DNA of 64,000 bases, from assembly GCA_032690845.1 (NCBI GenBank), contig CM064427.1:15945501-16009500 (forward strand), given 5' to 3'. This document shows positions 46,960 to 58,316 of this stretch, piece by piece (the stretch's first letter is position 1; each line of letters opens with the position of its first letter). This DNA is from Eleusine coracana subsp. coracana (lineage: Eukaryota > Streptophyta > Magnoliopsida > Poales > Poaceae). The notes beneath the pieces were generated by a model, which ran no database searches, had not been told where the DNA came from, and saw nothing but the letters and a program-made list of their open reading frames with translations. A program made the translations under genes and the position numbers.

Positions 46960-47460
46960 GGCAAGCCTACGTGACACTGACCATGCAGGCAGATGATGTG
47001 GCAAGTCTATATGGCAAGGACCACGTGTCGTCCTTACAAAGCGTCACATGTCTTTTCCACAGAGTATGATGTGCCGCCTTTAAAGAGCGCCATCCGAGAG
47101 CACCATGTGTCACCTTCGAAGAGCGCCATGTGTCACTTTTCGAGAGGGCCATGTGTTACCTTTGAAGAGTGTCGCATGTCGTCTTGGCTGTGCACCACGT
47201 GTCTCGTTCATAGAACACCATGTGCCTCTTTTCTAGAGCACCACATGTCTCATTCACAGAGAGTCATGTGCCTCTTTCTCAGGTTGCTACATGTATCATT
47301 CTTAGCTCGCCACATGGCTTGTTCTCAAGGCGCCACATCTCTCTTTCTTTGAGCGCCACATGTCTCTTTCTTAGGGTGACACATGTTTTTCACAGAATGC
47401 ACTGCATATTTGTTTTTTGGTTTGCCACGAGTTATATCACGAAGCTGCCACGTGTCCAGT
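46960..47460. repeat. Degenerate ~30-bp tandem array with CACATGTC cores
   Basis: Roughly fourteen units, each with a CCACATGTC/CCATGTGTC core followed by a TCTTTCTTAGAGCG-like spacer. It lies next to the left end of the CACTA and could serve as transposase binding sites. The frames through it are not genes. Confidence 0.8.
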
Positions 47461-47639
47461 TGCGACTGGACCTCATGCGCGTTTCTGAAAGGGCAATGTT
47501 TTTGCTTTCAAATTGACAGAAACAACAATATTTCCGTCAACACAATCACATGAGCATCATGCGGATACATCAGAATCACATACACATCAATAGAATCACA
47601 TGAGTATCATGCACCATACAATCACATACACACTTGATG

Positions 47640-49197
47640 TATCAGAGTTCATCACAGATCACCATAGAATTTAAGTTTCAGGTAGGAACATCAATCCAAC
47701 AAATGATCACGGGCAACTGTAGGTTGAGGGGAGTTACCAACACCATTCAAATTGAGGATTTGTTGAAGGAGAGCATTGTTCTCCTCCGCCATCTTCTTAT
47801 ACTCCTCGAACTCCTAATGTGCCTTCTCCAGCTTTTCATCAGCAGCTTTGGCCTTCTTCTTCAGCACATCCAGTTCCATAGCGAGAGAGAGAAGCCACAC
47901 CGTCTTTTTTAGCAGCAAGTTATTCGCGAAGTTCCTTCTCAGCCTGTGTCTCTTGATGGTTTAGTGACATACCAACATTCCTCTAAAAAGTGCTGGTGCA
48001 GCTGCTCTAGGACAAAACATTTGAGACAACCTCAGCACTATGTAGTGTTGGCTCCCCATCAGCAGGAGCCTCTGTCTGCATAGTCTCCATAGAAGACTGC
48101 GAATTGGAGAGGAAAAAAGTGTACCGACAGTGTCAAAGACTAAAAATAAAATGAGCAGAGGGACAATTGCAATGGATATCTTTGGCAACATACATCGAGA
48201 AGCACACATGGTTGTAATGAGCCTTACCACTGCTTCTCTTGCTATAGGATTAATGCCATTTTTTCTTGCTGGTATGGCAGACCATGAATAGTTCAATCGC
48301 ATTGAGCCCCTCTTCTTCATCATCATCTTCTTCTCTTCCTCCTTCTAGTCCTTCCTAACCTTCACACTACGGTGGTGCCTGGGCATCCTTTGCTTCATCT
48401 GAATAAAAGTACTTGTCAGACTGACACAAAATGAAGCATAGACAATGTCCCAAGTGCTTGTCAGACTTAAATATTCATGAATGTGTGCAACATTACAGCG
48501 ATATCTAGCTGCATGATGATACTTTACTTTGGCATGGTTTCTCTTGTTCTTTTCAGTAGTTTCTTAAAATAGAACGGCAAGACAGACCATATCACCAGTG
48601 GAAAATGGAATACCATATGAAAAGAGACTTTAGGAAGAACACTACCTTGTTCTTTGCACTTGACCACTTCTCAACAAGCTGGTCCACTGTTCATCAGACA
48701 TAGAAGTAATAGGGGAGGAGGTTCTGACCGTATCAGCAGATGTTGTTGAAGTACATCTGGTTCAACCTATAGCGGGTCTGATGTACCCCTGATATGAACA
48801 CACTACAACAGGCATTCTCTGTTGCCCTCTCCTTGTTCATCGCCAACCCTCTGGTCATGCAAATTGAAATTCTTTGTGAGTTACACCGATTGTCATAGTT
48901 GAATTGAAAACTACATGGTGTACTATAGGCACTTACAGAAAGCCTCATGACAAAACCATCAAAGTGCTCAATATTCTTGTAATCTTTCATATGAGGCAAG
49001 ATAGGAACTTGATCTCGAATAATAACTCCAGATTCTAATGCAAACATGGCAGCTTGTGTAGGTTTTTGGGGCCTTGACAAGCTCTCAGGTATAGAGCTAT
49101 GCAGCTTTCCCCCCATAGAACTGGTCATGCGGTCGAGTAGAACTCCCTTGGTATGGCCCCTCAACCGCCTATTTTTCCTTGAGGCTTCAAAGTTCAC
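47640..49197 (-). pseudogene. Transposase_24 (Ptta/En/Spm)-like gene, degenerate
   Basis: The block 49197-48733 starts with a basic segment (RKNRRLRGHTKGVL), then LSRPQKPTQAAMFALESGVIIRDQVPI and, after an apparent intron, ACCSVFISGVHQTRYRLNQMYFNNI. This order is characteristic of the plant Ptta/En/Spm accessory transposase family. Further downstream (about 47900-47640, minus strand) a Lys/Glu-rich coiled coil remains (DVLKKKAKAADEKLEKAH). Stops and frameshifts interrupt it. In active elements this protein is thought to assist TNP2. Confidence 0.72.
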
Positions 49198-49485
49198 ATT
49201 TAGTCCCCTTCCTCGCCATTCCTACAAAACCGCCTTCCTTGCCTTCTCGTCTTCCACCCAGTCCCCTTCCCCACCTTCCTCATCGTCTGTCCATGCATCC
49301 GTTGGGGAAATCTCCTCTGTGCTCATCATCATCCTCAGTAAGTTCATGGTGATTTAGGTCGATTAGGTTATATTTTATTGCTCCATTTGCTTTGGTAGGT
49401 AGAGGGCTTTCTAACAATGTTGGAGATGACATATTTGTAGGCCCTGCCGTCTCCGGTGCTGCCCTTCTGTGCCCGTTAATGTTTT

Positions 49486-49941
49486 TTGGCCCCGGCGGTG
49501 CCATCGGCCTACGCCCGTTCCCATTCTCTGACCCCGGCGCCGCTGCTCACCCGTGCCCGTTCCCCTTCTCTGACCTCGGCGGCGACGTCCGCCCACCCGT
49601 GTTCCCCTTCTCCAACCCCACCAACGACCGCCGACGCCCGCTCCTGCTCCCACTCCTCATCGCCGTAGTGCTCTTCTGGCTTTGTCTCCACCGACTCCGA
49701 TGATCCAGGCACCGACCACATCCCAAAGGGTGCCAACCTTTGCCTCTGCTTCGTCTACAAGGCCAAAGACACAAGGGACATCTTTCGGTGCCCCATCTAC
49801 ATCGGCAAGATGCAGAAGGAGTGGGACAGGGCTGGCATGAAGTCGCACGTCCTTGGCGTCCTGAATTCCAACTCCTATTGGCACGACAAGAAGAATCGGA
49901 ACTGCCATTGTCGTCTCGCTCGGAATGAGGGCTGGATGTGA
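49486..49941 (+). pseudogene. Captured coding fragment, unrecognised
   Basis: One frame stays open from 49486 to 49941 except for a single TAG at about 49666. The first part is Ala/Pro/Ser-rich. The second (49681-49941) is a compact sequence with several Cys and Trp residues (GANLCLCFVYKAKDTRDIF, IGKMQKEWDRAGMKSH, NCHCRLARNEGWM). GC content is much higher than in the surrounding transposon, as expected for a captured host exon. I do not recognise the family. Confidence 0.5.
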
Positions 49942-50649
49942 AGGATGATGTTGCTGTTATGTTTCTGTTTTTAATTTATGACGTTTTATGTTTGTGTTTA
50001 ACTATGGTCTAGAACTAAATTTATGTTTATTGTGGTGAACTATCTTTAAGTTATATATTGTATGTGCATTAATTTTCTTCAGTTCCATGTGCTGTTGTGA
50101 TGTTTAATTTATGTTAGCATTCAATATTATTTTGTTCAATTTTATGTGCTCATGTAATGTTTAATTTAAGTTCGATTGCAGCATTATTTTGTCCAATGTT
50201 ATGTGATGATGTGATGTTCCAATTTCATTTTGAGTGGTTCAAATTTGTTATATTTCATGTCCTTTGCTTTTTTGGGTTGTAAACTTGTATTTCTTTTTTG
50301 GGTTGCCCCGCTTTGTGGCCCAAATGACTTGGGCCAGCCAAAACCATCCTCATAAGCCTATCCACATCTAGAGGAGGTGCGACTCTGCATCGACGCCGGC
50401 TTGACCAACTGCCTAGCGTGTTGACGACCTCGAAGCCCAACGCATCGACGCGGCTCAGCGACTTCGACTTCCCCGATAATGATAGGATTTGAAGAACTCG
50501 CCCCCTCCCTTTTCTACCTAGATTTGTGATTCATGGTCTCTTCTTGCCTTGAAAAGCTAGATCTATGATTCATGGTCTGTTCTTGGCTAGTGCATCAACT
50601 GTTGATGTTGGATGTTTGATTGCACACCTTGTTCTTATGATGCAGAGGC

Positions 50650-50886
50650 ATGGCTTGCTGCTATGCAGTTTTCGTAGGAAGAAGGCCTGGAGTCTACCTC
50701 AGTTGGGCAGAATGTCAGAAGCAAGTATCTGGATACCCTGGTGCATGCTACCAAAAGTATCTAACATTTGATATTGAGGTTATGGATTTCAACAAACCTC
50801 ATTCAATAGGTCATGTTGATGCTAACAAGCCGTTGAAGAAAGTTGATGTAGTTGGCAAAATCGTGTGGAAGGATGTTAACCTATGA
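50650..50886 (+). pseudogene. RNase H1 N-terminal (hybrid-binding) type domain, captured
   Basis: A 78-residue open frame starts MACCYAVFVGRRPGVYLSW and continues AECQKQVSGYPGACYQKYLT. The order YAVxxGRxPGVYxxWxEC...VxGYPGAxYxKY is that of the RNase H1 N-terminal domain (PF01693, also called the viroplasmin domain), which binds RNA/DNA hybrids. No RNase H catalytic domain follows. The last 35 residues are unrelated. It is a fragment within the CACTA, so a function is doubtful. Confidence 0.72.
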
Positions 50887-51001
50887 ATGGCCCTGTCCAG
50901 GAACCTACAAATCGCCCCGTCCAGTATCCTACAAATGGTCTAGTTCAGTAAGGGTGAACATCCACATAGAAACTTTGAAATAAAATATTATGAACCTGCA
51001 A

Positions 51002-51085
51002 CCAGGGGATTCCTAGCGCGGTGGTAAGTGTTTCGGTTTCCTGGGGCAGGTCACGGGTTCAAGACTTGGCTCCCACGGTTTGATT
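51002..51085 (+). repeat. tRNA-derived SINE fragment
   Basis: An A-box-like segment (TAGCGCGGTGGTAAG) and a B-box (GGGTTCAAGAC) are spaced as in pol III promoters, within CCAGGGGATTC...CTCCCACGG. It lies inside the CACTA and resembles grass Au/p-SINE heads. It is not a functional tRNA. Confidence 0.65.
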
Positions 51086-51795
51086 TTTAACTTACAAAAA
51101 ACTTGGACGAACGCAGTAGTAGCGCTTACATCTGAACCCCGTAGAACGACCCACGTGAACTTTGAAAAGAGAGCGCTTACATATGGACCCAATGGTTGCG
51201 CTTACATATGGACCCGTAGGCCGACCCACCGCAACTTTGAAAATAGAGTGCTGACATGTGAACCTAGTGCAATGATGGACCTACAGTAGTTACTTGTGGG
51301 CCTGATAGACCCAATACCATGTTGGACCAAGAGAACTTACATGTGAACCCAACAAACGCATATCAGTCCATGTTGGAATATTGGAACCACATATGATACA
51401 CGTGTCAGCTGGTGCAGTTCTATGATGAATCAAAACTGTCATAAATCTATGGCCCGGATGGGCCGGTGTTCTATGATGTTCTAGTTTTTTCTTCTATGAT
51501 GCTATTTTAGACTTTGTTATAAATTTCGTCATAGAATATTTATCACTTGTTTACCGTGACGATCCATTATTTTTCGTCATAGTAAAGTCATCTTTTATGA
51601 CACATTTTTAGAATGTCACTAGCAAAACATCATTGTTGTGCATATTTTTACTAGTGTTTCTATTTAAGCACCACCATTAATATATCTTGTGTGCCATAGC
51701 TGGTTTACTTATGTATTACATCATTAATTTTCACTAGCTCTATTAATAATGATATTTTTTTGAAAATAATACATGTCAATCAGAACAATAAAGTA

Positions 51796-51875
51796 CTACC
51801 TCCAGATTTTATTTGTTGACGTTGGCTAGTACAAATTTGCACTAGCCAACATCAACAAAATAAAACCGGAGGGAG
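51796..51875. mobile_element. Minimal Stowaway MITE (80 bp) between TA duplications
   Basis: Two arms of about 35 bp (CTACCTCCAGATTTTATTTG and its inverse ending CCGGAGGGAG) enclose a loop of about 10 bases. TA flanks each side (51794-51795, 51876-51877). The hairpin is nearly perfect. Stowaways are mobilised by mariner-like transposases of the type seen at 28.3-30.8 kb. Confidence 0.9.
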
Positions 51876-51877
51876 TA

Positions 51878-52515
51878 GTTGATACAATATTTGATAGATC
51901 CAGCTAGAATTTTAACAATGCTAACTTTGACATCGCCAGAACTGTTTCCATTGGAGTACGCTATGGACTTGTTTAGTTCTGGGGCGGTGCAGTTTAGCTG
52001 TTCCATCTTCGGTGCCTGACCAGGAACGCGTAGACTCTAGAGGAATCATCATGCAAGATAACATAGATAATCACAGGGTTAAGGTGATGATATGCTTACA
52101 GAGGGTGTTAATTAGTGCTAATCCCCTTTGTTTGATACTGGCTAAGATATGTAGGCGATCCAGGAAACCTTGGTATTTCTCTTCTCCCACGGATCAAGCA
52201 GAACCTCAATATTTTTCTGTTCATGCACGCGACGCTAATTAATGTGTTTCGTCTAACTACAACTTGAGCTACTTCTACGTGATCATTAATTGCGCTGACA
52301 GCTGATTCCGAGAGAAATCCCAGCTGCGCTGTCTGCAGAGCTGGTTAACGAGCCAGCTCGGCTCATTAAGGCTTGGCTCGCTACAAAACGATCGAGCTCG
52401 GCTCATTAAATCAATGAGCTAAAAAAAATGTTCGGCTTGGTCCATTTCAAAATTTTTAGCTGGCTCGTTAGATGACAAGCCGAGTATAATTCAACTTTGA
52501 TGATAAAAGTGTTAA
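51878..52515. other. Intergenic DNA, no gene recognised
   Basis: Nothing supported. The 52330-52490 part repeats GAGCTCGGCTCATTAA-like segments, and related GAGCCGAGC sequence recurs at about 53980-54010 on the other side of the foldback element. Confidence 0.4.
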
Positions 52516-53604
52516 GAACCTATTTGGCATGGCTCCACTTTAAAATTCCAAGGAAAAGCTGTTTGGAGCTACCCAAATATCCCAGCTCTAAAACTCTATG
52601 GAGCGGCAGCTCCACCTGAAGTTGGGGAGCTCTAGTTCATTTTGTTGGAGTACATCTTTTCTAACTCTAGGATGTGGAGTTGTATATCTGCATAGAAATG
52701 GGCTGAAATTACCCACCTTTGCTACTGGTTACACAAGGAAACAAGTGAATGGTTCACTTCTTGCTTGCCCCTGCACCACACTTCCCCTCTTCTTCCACCC
52801 TTCTTCCTCCTCCGCGTCTCAACCACCCCATCTGCTTCGATCTCATATGAGGCGGCAACAACAACAGAGGTAGGAAGCTCTCCTGAATAAAAACCAATTA
52901 GGGGGGGGGGGGGGGCAGATTGATACGAAATCGAGATGGCGGGGAGGAATGGACGGCGGAGGCGGCGGGGGCGGAGGGATGGGTAAGCGGACGTGGATGT
53001 CGTCGTTGCTGCTCTGCTCCCCGACTGTGCGGGCCGCGCCAATGTCATCGTTCAACGCGCTTGACGACTTAGAGCCCGACGACAAGAAGGCCCAGGCGCC
53101 CCTGATCCGCCACGGGGCCCGTCACTAGCTCCACCTGGGCCCAGCACACACCGCGTTGCTCCTCCTCCTTGCGCTCGTTATCGTCCTCCTCCTCCTGCAC
53201 CTGGTCAGCAGCAGATACCACCTCGCCCTCCTCGCCGGCGCCAATAGATGGGCAAGGGCAGCCAGTACCGGGGCCAATACTAGTTGGGCCTCTGCCACTG
53301 CGCGCCTTCCTACTCCACCTAGGATAGTGAGCGCCCATTTGTAGTCCAATGCCGGCCCCCTTCGTGCCAGGGAAGTAGATAACGCTAAAGAAAAAAGGAA
53401 AAAAAATGATAGAGGATGACAGTAATGTCATGAGTTAGGGGTAGCAATCGCAATTCATCTTGAAAAATCTCTTTTCTAGAGCTGGAGCAAACTCCTGGCC
53501 AAATACGTTCACAAACAGCTCCAACTCTACAGCAGAGTTGCTCCACAACGGAGTTTTAGAGTAGAGCTACTCTGCTGTGGAGTGAAGCCATACCAAACAG
53601 GTCC
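52516..53604. mobile_element. Foldback DNA element with gene-like GC-rich interior
   Basis: The left end is GAACCTATTTGGCATGGCTC. The right end, inverted, is GGACCTGTTTGGTATGGCTT. Inverted similarity extends further (TCCACTT.../CTCCACAGCAGAG). The flanks TAA and TAG hint at the 3-bp TWA duplication of PIF/Harbinger-Tourist elements, with one change. The interior (about 52760-53350) is GC-rich, opens several Pro/Ser/Arg-rich frames and contains a G15 run at 52901; it may be captured exon sequence, but no domain is recognised. Confidence 0.7.
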
Positions 53605-54148
53605 TAGCTATGTTACTTATTTTGATAATATTATAGCTTGCAAATATTATCATAAAATATAATTAAAGATAACACCATACAAAATATAAATTTGACTCAG
53701 TAATGATGCTCAATAAGTCCAAATAAGATAGATGTTTTGATATTCAATATAAATTTTATAAGTATTATACTTTATTTATTATTGAATAACAATTCGAGCT
53801 TCACAAATATAAAATTATTAGGTTTTTATTGGTTAAACTTTGATAATTTTATATTATCGAGCTTATAGAGTCAATTAAACTGTTTACGAGCAGCTCATGA
53901 GTTGACTCATTAAGAAATCAAGCTATAAAAGAAGCTCTACTTGGTTCGTTTGAAAGACCGAAGCAAACTGAGTCGAGCCAAAATGATGACCGAGCCGAGC
54001 TGGCTCTTGAGAGCTTTTCTGCCAGTCCTCTGCTGGAATTTAGAGTGAGGGAAGCGCACTGGCGAACTGGCGACACTATAATAGCTTTGGATGTACTTAT
54101 ATAGTTGTCGGTTTCAAGTATATTCCACATTAATTTGTATCAACCCAA
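53605..54148. other. AT-rich intergenic DNA
   Basis: No gene seen. A GAGCCGAGCTGGCTC-type repeat near 53985 echoes 52330-52480, suggesting that the foldback element interrupted a single older repeat. Confidence 0.4.
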
Positions 54149-55570
54149 ATGAAGAAGACACTCCAATATGGCAATACTCTACATCTGATGTCTACTCTTC
54201 ACAGTCCATGTACGGAATTATTAACTTTAGAGGGATTAGACCAGTATACACCCCAGCTGTGGAATCTTAAGATCCCCCTAAGAGTAAAAATCTTCCATTG
54301 GCTCCTCTCTATAAACAAGCTTTCTCACTAGGGATAACATTGAAAAGAGAAGGAAAGTGACGGATAAAACATGTCTATTCTGCTGTGAACTAGAAAGTTA
54401 TCGTCACCTTTTCTTTGAATGTGTAGTCAGTAGTGGTCAGTAGAATATGGAGTGAGTTAGATGTAGTATTTGATATTTTTTAGATAAGGGAATATATTGA
54501 TTAATATTCCGGCCTCTGCATCGATCGATACATGTAGCACAAATTCAACAAAGTAAGGAAACCAAATAACAGGACCATACACCACGGAATGACAAACACG
54601 AAGTTTCTATCCATCTGTTTATTAACTAAAAGGTAATTCGATTGGAGAAGCACCACCCATTGAAAGCGAAGACTTCCATGGCCGCCGTCTCAATGCACCG
54701 ACAGGCTTCCTTCAACACCTGGCGGTCCTCCTTCTGAAGTAGTGACCAAAATCTCACCCAGTAAGTTCCTTTGAAGATCACCTGTAATAGAGAGAGAATC
54801 GATGTCTTGTCAAAAACCACTTCGTTACGACATAGCCATAAAGCCCAGCATAAACCCAACATGTCACACCAAATTATCTTTTTAAGTTTTAGTTCCGTAT
54901 TCCCTAACCAATCAAACAACAAATATTGAAAGTTATTGGGTGGATGGATATTAAAAGTGGCATGTACGATTCTCCAAACAAACCTAGCCATGTTACATTC
55001 GAAAAACAAATGTTGAATGCTTTCACTCAGACCACAAAAGCAATAGCTGGTATTTCCATTCCAATTTCTTCTGGCTAAGTTATCCTTGGTTAATATGACA
55101 TCTTTAAAATGATACCACATGAAAATCTTAATTTTAAGTGGAATCTTAATTTTCCACAGATTCCTGTTGATGGGCAAAGCTTGGGAAGTGGAGAGAGAGC
55201 TATGTACATTGATTTCACGGAGAAGGAACCATTTTGATGTAAGCCCCAATGAAAGGTATCTTTGTGGTTTGACAAACGAACATTGGATAGAGCTAAAACA
55301 AGCCGGTATCAAGACACTAAATTTTGCCTGACTAATGCTCTTCTGAAAGAGACATTCAAAGGATTGGAACCCAAAACAAATGCTATGGAACTATTCTTTC
55401 GTCTGACTAGGTTGTAGATATTAGGATGGCCACCTGTTGGCTGAGCAAGGATAGATTCTGTGCATTGAATATGTTCACAGCTGTTGTTTATGTGGGTATG
55501 TGGAAACTAAGAAACAGTTTGTGTTTTCAGAATGGATCGTGGATGAGCATAGATGTTTTCTCGAAGGCCT
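54149..55570 (+). pseudogene. LINE 3' end (reverse-transcriptase zinc-binding domain), plus strand, interrupted
   Basis: 54235-54430 encodes LWNLKIPLRVKIFHWLLS followed, with stops, by CLFCCELESY-type and HLFFEC-type residues. This is the zf-RVT domain near the C terminus of plant L1 LINEs. Related sequence resumes at about 55330-55570 (MWKLRNSLCFQNGSW). The gap between them is filled by a minus-strand LINE end. It is broken by stops. Confidence 0.65.
54476..55330 (-). pseudogene. LINE 3' end (zf-RVT domain), minus strand, nested
   Basis: The open block 55312-54626 (228 codons) contains the zf-RVT pattern: LWKIKIPLKIKIFMWYHFKD, then CFCGLSESIQHLFFEC, FVWRIVHATFNIHPP, and WALWLCRNEVVFDK near the C terminus. 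The non-LTR 3' UTR and an A-rich end (CTTATCTAAAAAATATC on the minus strand) follow, down to about 54476. It is 5'-truncated as most LINE copies are, and sits inside the plus-strand LINE remnant. It could be expressed as a short frame, but it lacks endonuclease and reverse transcriptase. Confidence 0.78.
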
Positions 55571-57382
55571 AGGGCGCATATAGGCTAGCAAGTAATTAAA
55601 ATTGACTTCCTCTATGTGCTGAATATGCTGTGCTACATGAAAATTTGGAGGACCATCTTGTCAAAGCTAGGTTAAAACATGCATTTCCTGGGCCATTGAA
55701 AGATGGCCCAGCCCCCACAGGACTTGAGTCAGGTCAAACTAAGTTCATCACAACTGTCATGTCAATGTAACAAGTCAGATCAGTGTCTGATGAGACAAAT
55801 ATTTTTGACTAGTTTAGTGACACATTTTTGTTTCATTGCAGTTATGTACCGGATGTGGAGGATATTTCCTCCGTCTTGTAATGAACGGTTTAGTTGTATC
55901 GTGTTGGAAGTTATATGCATGATTCTTGATGCATATATATTAATCACTAGTTGATACCCGCGCGTTGCAGTGGAACTTCTAAATGTCTATATTTTTGACA
56001 AATAGAGATATAATTTGAAAAAAATAGGTACATTAATTCTATATTTGCTAAATGTTGGTTAAATAATTTATAGTAAGAAAATTATATGTTTATTACACTT
56101 AAAATATAATACAAAATGCTCTATGTAATTGGTTCCGGAGTGCACATATGCTCCTGCAAAATCCAACTTAGCATTCAATTCTTACGTATTGGGCAATGGA
56201 TATTCGTAGATTCATAGAAGAATCATTATAAAAAGTTATGTGGAAATTTGAACACTATGAGACCACATCCATAAACAATATATGCAGAAAAAGAAATTGG
56301 AGCAACCTAGCATAACTGGAAGGATTCCCTTTCGTCTTTGTTGCATCATGGTGGTGTAGGGCTCCTAAAAAAACATCATTAAGAAGAATAACTTAGTGTG
56401 ACTATACAGTTCGTGAATGTATAATAAGAAAAAATGAAAAGAATTAGCATGTGTGTTCGTAATTGCATTGAAGCAAGTTTTTATTTGTCTCTTCCAACTC
56501 TCTTTTTAGTTACATAGAGTGCAACAAAGTCACATGCAAGGAACATTGTTAACTGCCGATGGACTGTACACATACAACATAACAATCGTTAGTCATTGGA
56601 ATAGATGTACTGTAAAACATGATAATTATCTTGGATCCTCAAAACAATTTAGAGAGACGATCCACTCTGGCAAATAGTTGGACAATTCAGAGAAGAGAAC
56701 AGCTAGATGGATATCTTCGGCTTCAGGAACGAGAGATAAGAGTTTGGACAAAGGAGAGCTGATTGTGGAGGCGATGCTTGGTGCTTGCAGTTTATAGATA
56801 TATCAAACTGGAGTTGTGTGGAAGATGCCTAATGCCACGATGTGTGCATCACTAAAAGAGTAACAGAAAACGTTGCTAACGGGCAATAGAATGATGGAGG
56901 TTTGAGTGGGCCAGTTGCAACGCTGATCTTCTTGAACGCTCCCTTATTTTATTGGCTTCTTAATTTTCTGGTGGCTTAAATGATAGTGGTGCCTACTCAA
57001 AGTGAAGGCACGAAGAGAGTGGTCACTTATAAATCAAATCGAACGTTGAGGATAGAAGCAAATTTTTTGATCGGACGGACGAAACAATTGAGGTGATATG
57101 GCTTCTTGAGGTTTGAGAGAAATTGCAATTAAATCTTTTTAGTGGGTTGCATCTTCTAAAGATATGTATATTTGGAACGTCCGTGGTTTCAATTCGACCA
57201 CTGCGACAGATAGATATATCAAACTGCAAAGGTGAACAATTCGACAGTGCATCTTGTTAGGAAGTATAAGTAGGTGGCCGTACTGCAGCGTCGAGTGGTA
57301 CCTTTTTTGCTGGGACCGAATTTTTGCAGCTGTACGGAACTATGCAGTAGTTGGTTTCGTTCGAAATGCAAGGAGGTGTTCT
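55571..57382. other. AT-rich intergenic DNA, no gene recognised
   Basis: No open gene. Near 55951 the sequence ACTAGTTGATACCCGCGCGT resembles a terminus common in grass repeats of uncertain class. I could not find its partner end. Confidence 0.4.
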
Positions 57383-58122
57383 TGTTAGACTAGTCATTAT
57401 TCATATGTTAGATTTGTACTTATGCATGTATTTATGCAAGGCCGCACATGTCGTGCATGGCCTGCATAGCTTGGCTGCACGTACCGTGCTTGGCCTCCTG
57501 GTTTCCAGCGTCCGTATCACGCATGTATGGTTAGCTCTCCTAGATTCTCTCCCGGCCTTTGTTTCTATAAACTGGAGATTGAGATATAGTAGTAGAGAGC
57601 CTATATATGTAGCCTGCCGGTTAATGAATAAACATTGTGTGATTATTTCGCTTTCATGGCGTCAGATGCCGTCGCTCACGTGACCTAATCGCTTCTGCAA
57701 CAAATCCTAGCCATCGGCCTTCTTCCGCCTCCGCTAGGTCGCCCGGTCCGCTTCCACCCACCCGACGCCACCACCCTCTACACCTCTCGTCATGCCTTCC
57801 ACGGAAGAGACTGCTGAAGAGCGTCATGCATGGGAAGAGCAGGAGAAGGCCACCGTTGATGCCGAGCGTAAGCATTTGGCTCAAGAAGCAGAAGCGCGCG
57901 GCTCAAAACCATGCCCTCGCTCTCCAATGCCCAGGCAATCAGCGCCTCCCTTCACGCCCAGGCCGTCGCCGTGCAAAACTTCCACGCCCTAGTTCCGATC
58001 GTCTCGAGCGTCACTCGAACCAGTACAACACGTGGCGAGGACTCTTCCTCAAAACCCTGGGCATGTACGACTTGCTCGACCATGTCGAACTCGACGGCGA
58101 TCCACCAAACGAAGCGGACTAG
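57383..58122 (+). mobile_element. Copia-type retrotransposon fragment (LTR plus gag start)
   Basis: A 274-bp putative LTR (57383-57656) starts TGTTAGACTAG and ends TTCGCTTTCA. It is followed at once by a primer-site-like TGGCGTCAGATGCCG. Downstream, 57792-58122 encodes, across a frame change, gag-like sequence: QNFHALVPI, then QYNTWRGLFLKTLGMYDLLDHVE, as in Copia gag (UBN2-type) N termini. The rest of the element and the 3' LTR are missing. Confidence 0.6.
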
Positions 58123-58316
58123 GCGCACATTATTGACGGTCATTAAATACCTATTTTAGACTGTCCATTACCTATATAAAAGCAATAAAATAAAGAACCA
58201 CCTTAGTAGTAGGGCTTTGTTACTAATAATTTCCACAAGTGTTGGTAAGTATTTACTGCAGGTGATTATACCACGTAATTAAAGGAAAATCCATGTCATC
58301 ACAGGAGAAAGCACAC

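Larger units (their letters stand above)
46698..51656. mobile_element. CACTA transposon, 5.0 kb, carrying captured sequence (TSD TTT)
   Basis: The left end is CACTAGTAGAAATATGCACA. The right end, inverted, is CACTAGTAAAAATATGCACA. It is flanked by TTT at 46695-46697 and 51657-51659. The ends carry CATCATAG/CTATGATG-type subterminal repeats. It has no TNP2. The interior has a degenerate Transposase_24-type gene on the minus strand, a captured coding fragment of unknown origin and an RNase H1 N-terminal-type fragment on the plus strand, plus a SINE. Confidence 0.94.

Noticed and set aside
50650..50886. Endogenous caulimovirus insertion, because of the viroplasmin-type domain
   Set aside because: Only the RNase H1 N-terminal-type domain is present, with no viral coat, movement or polymerase sequence nearby, and it lies within CACTA ends with a TTT duplication. 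A captured host RNase H1-type fragment is simpler.
53069..53431. 120-codon minus-strand frame within the foldback element
   Set aside because: No recognised domain, low-complexity Glu/Arg-rich sequence, and competing open frames on both strands. Kept only as part of the element.
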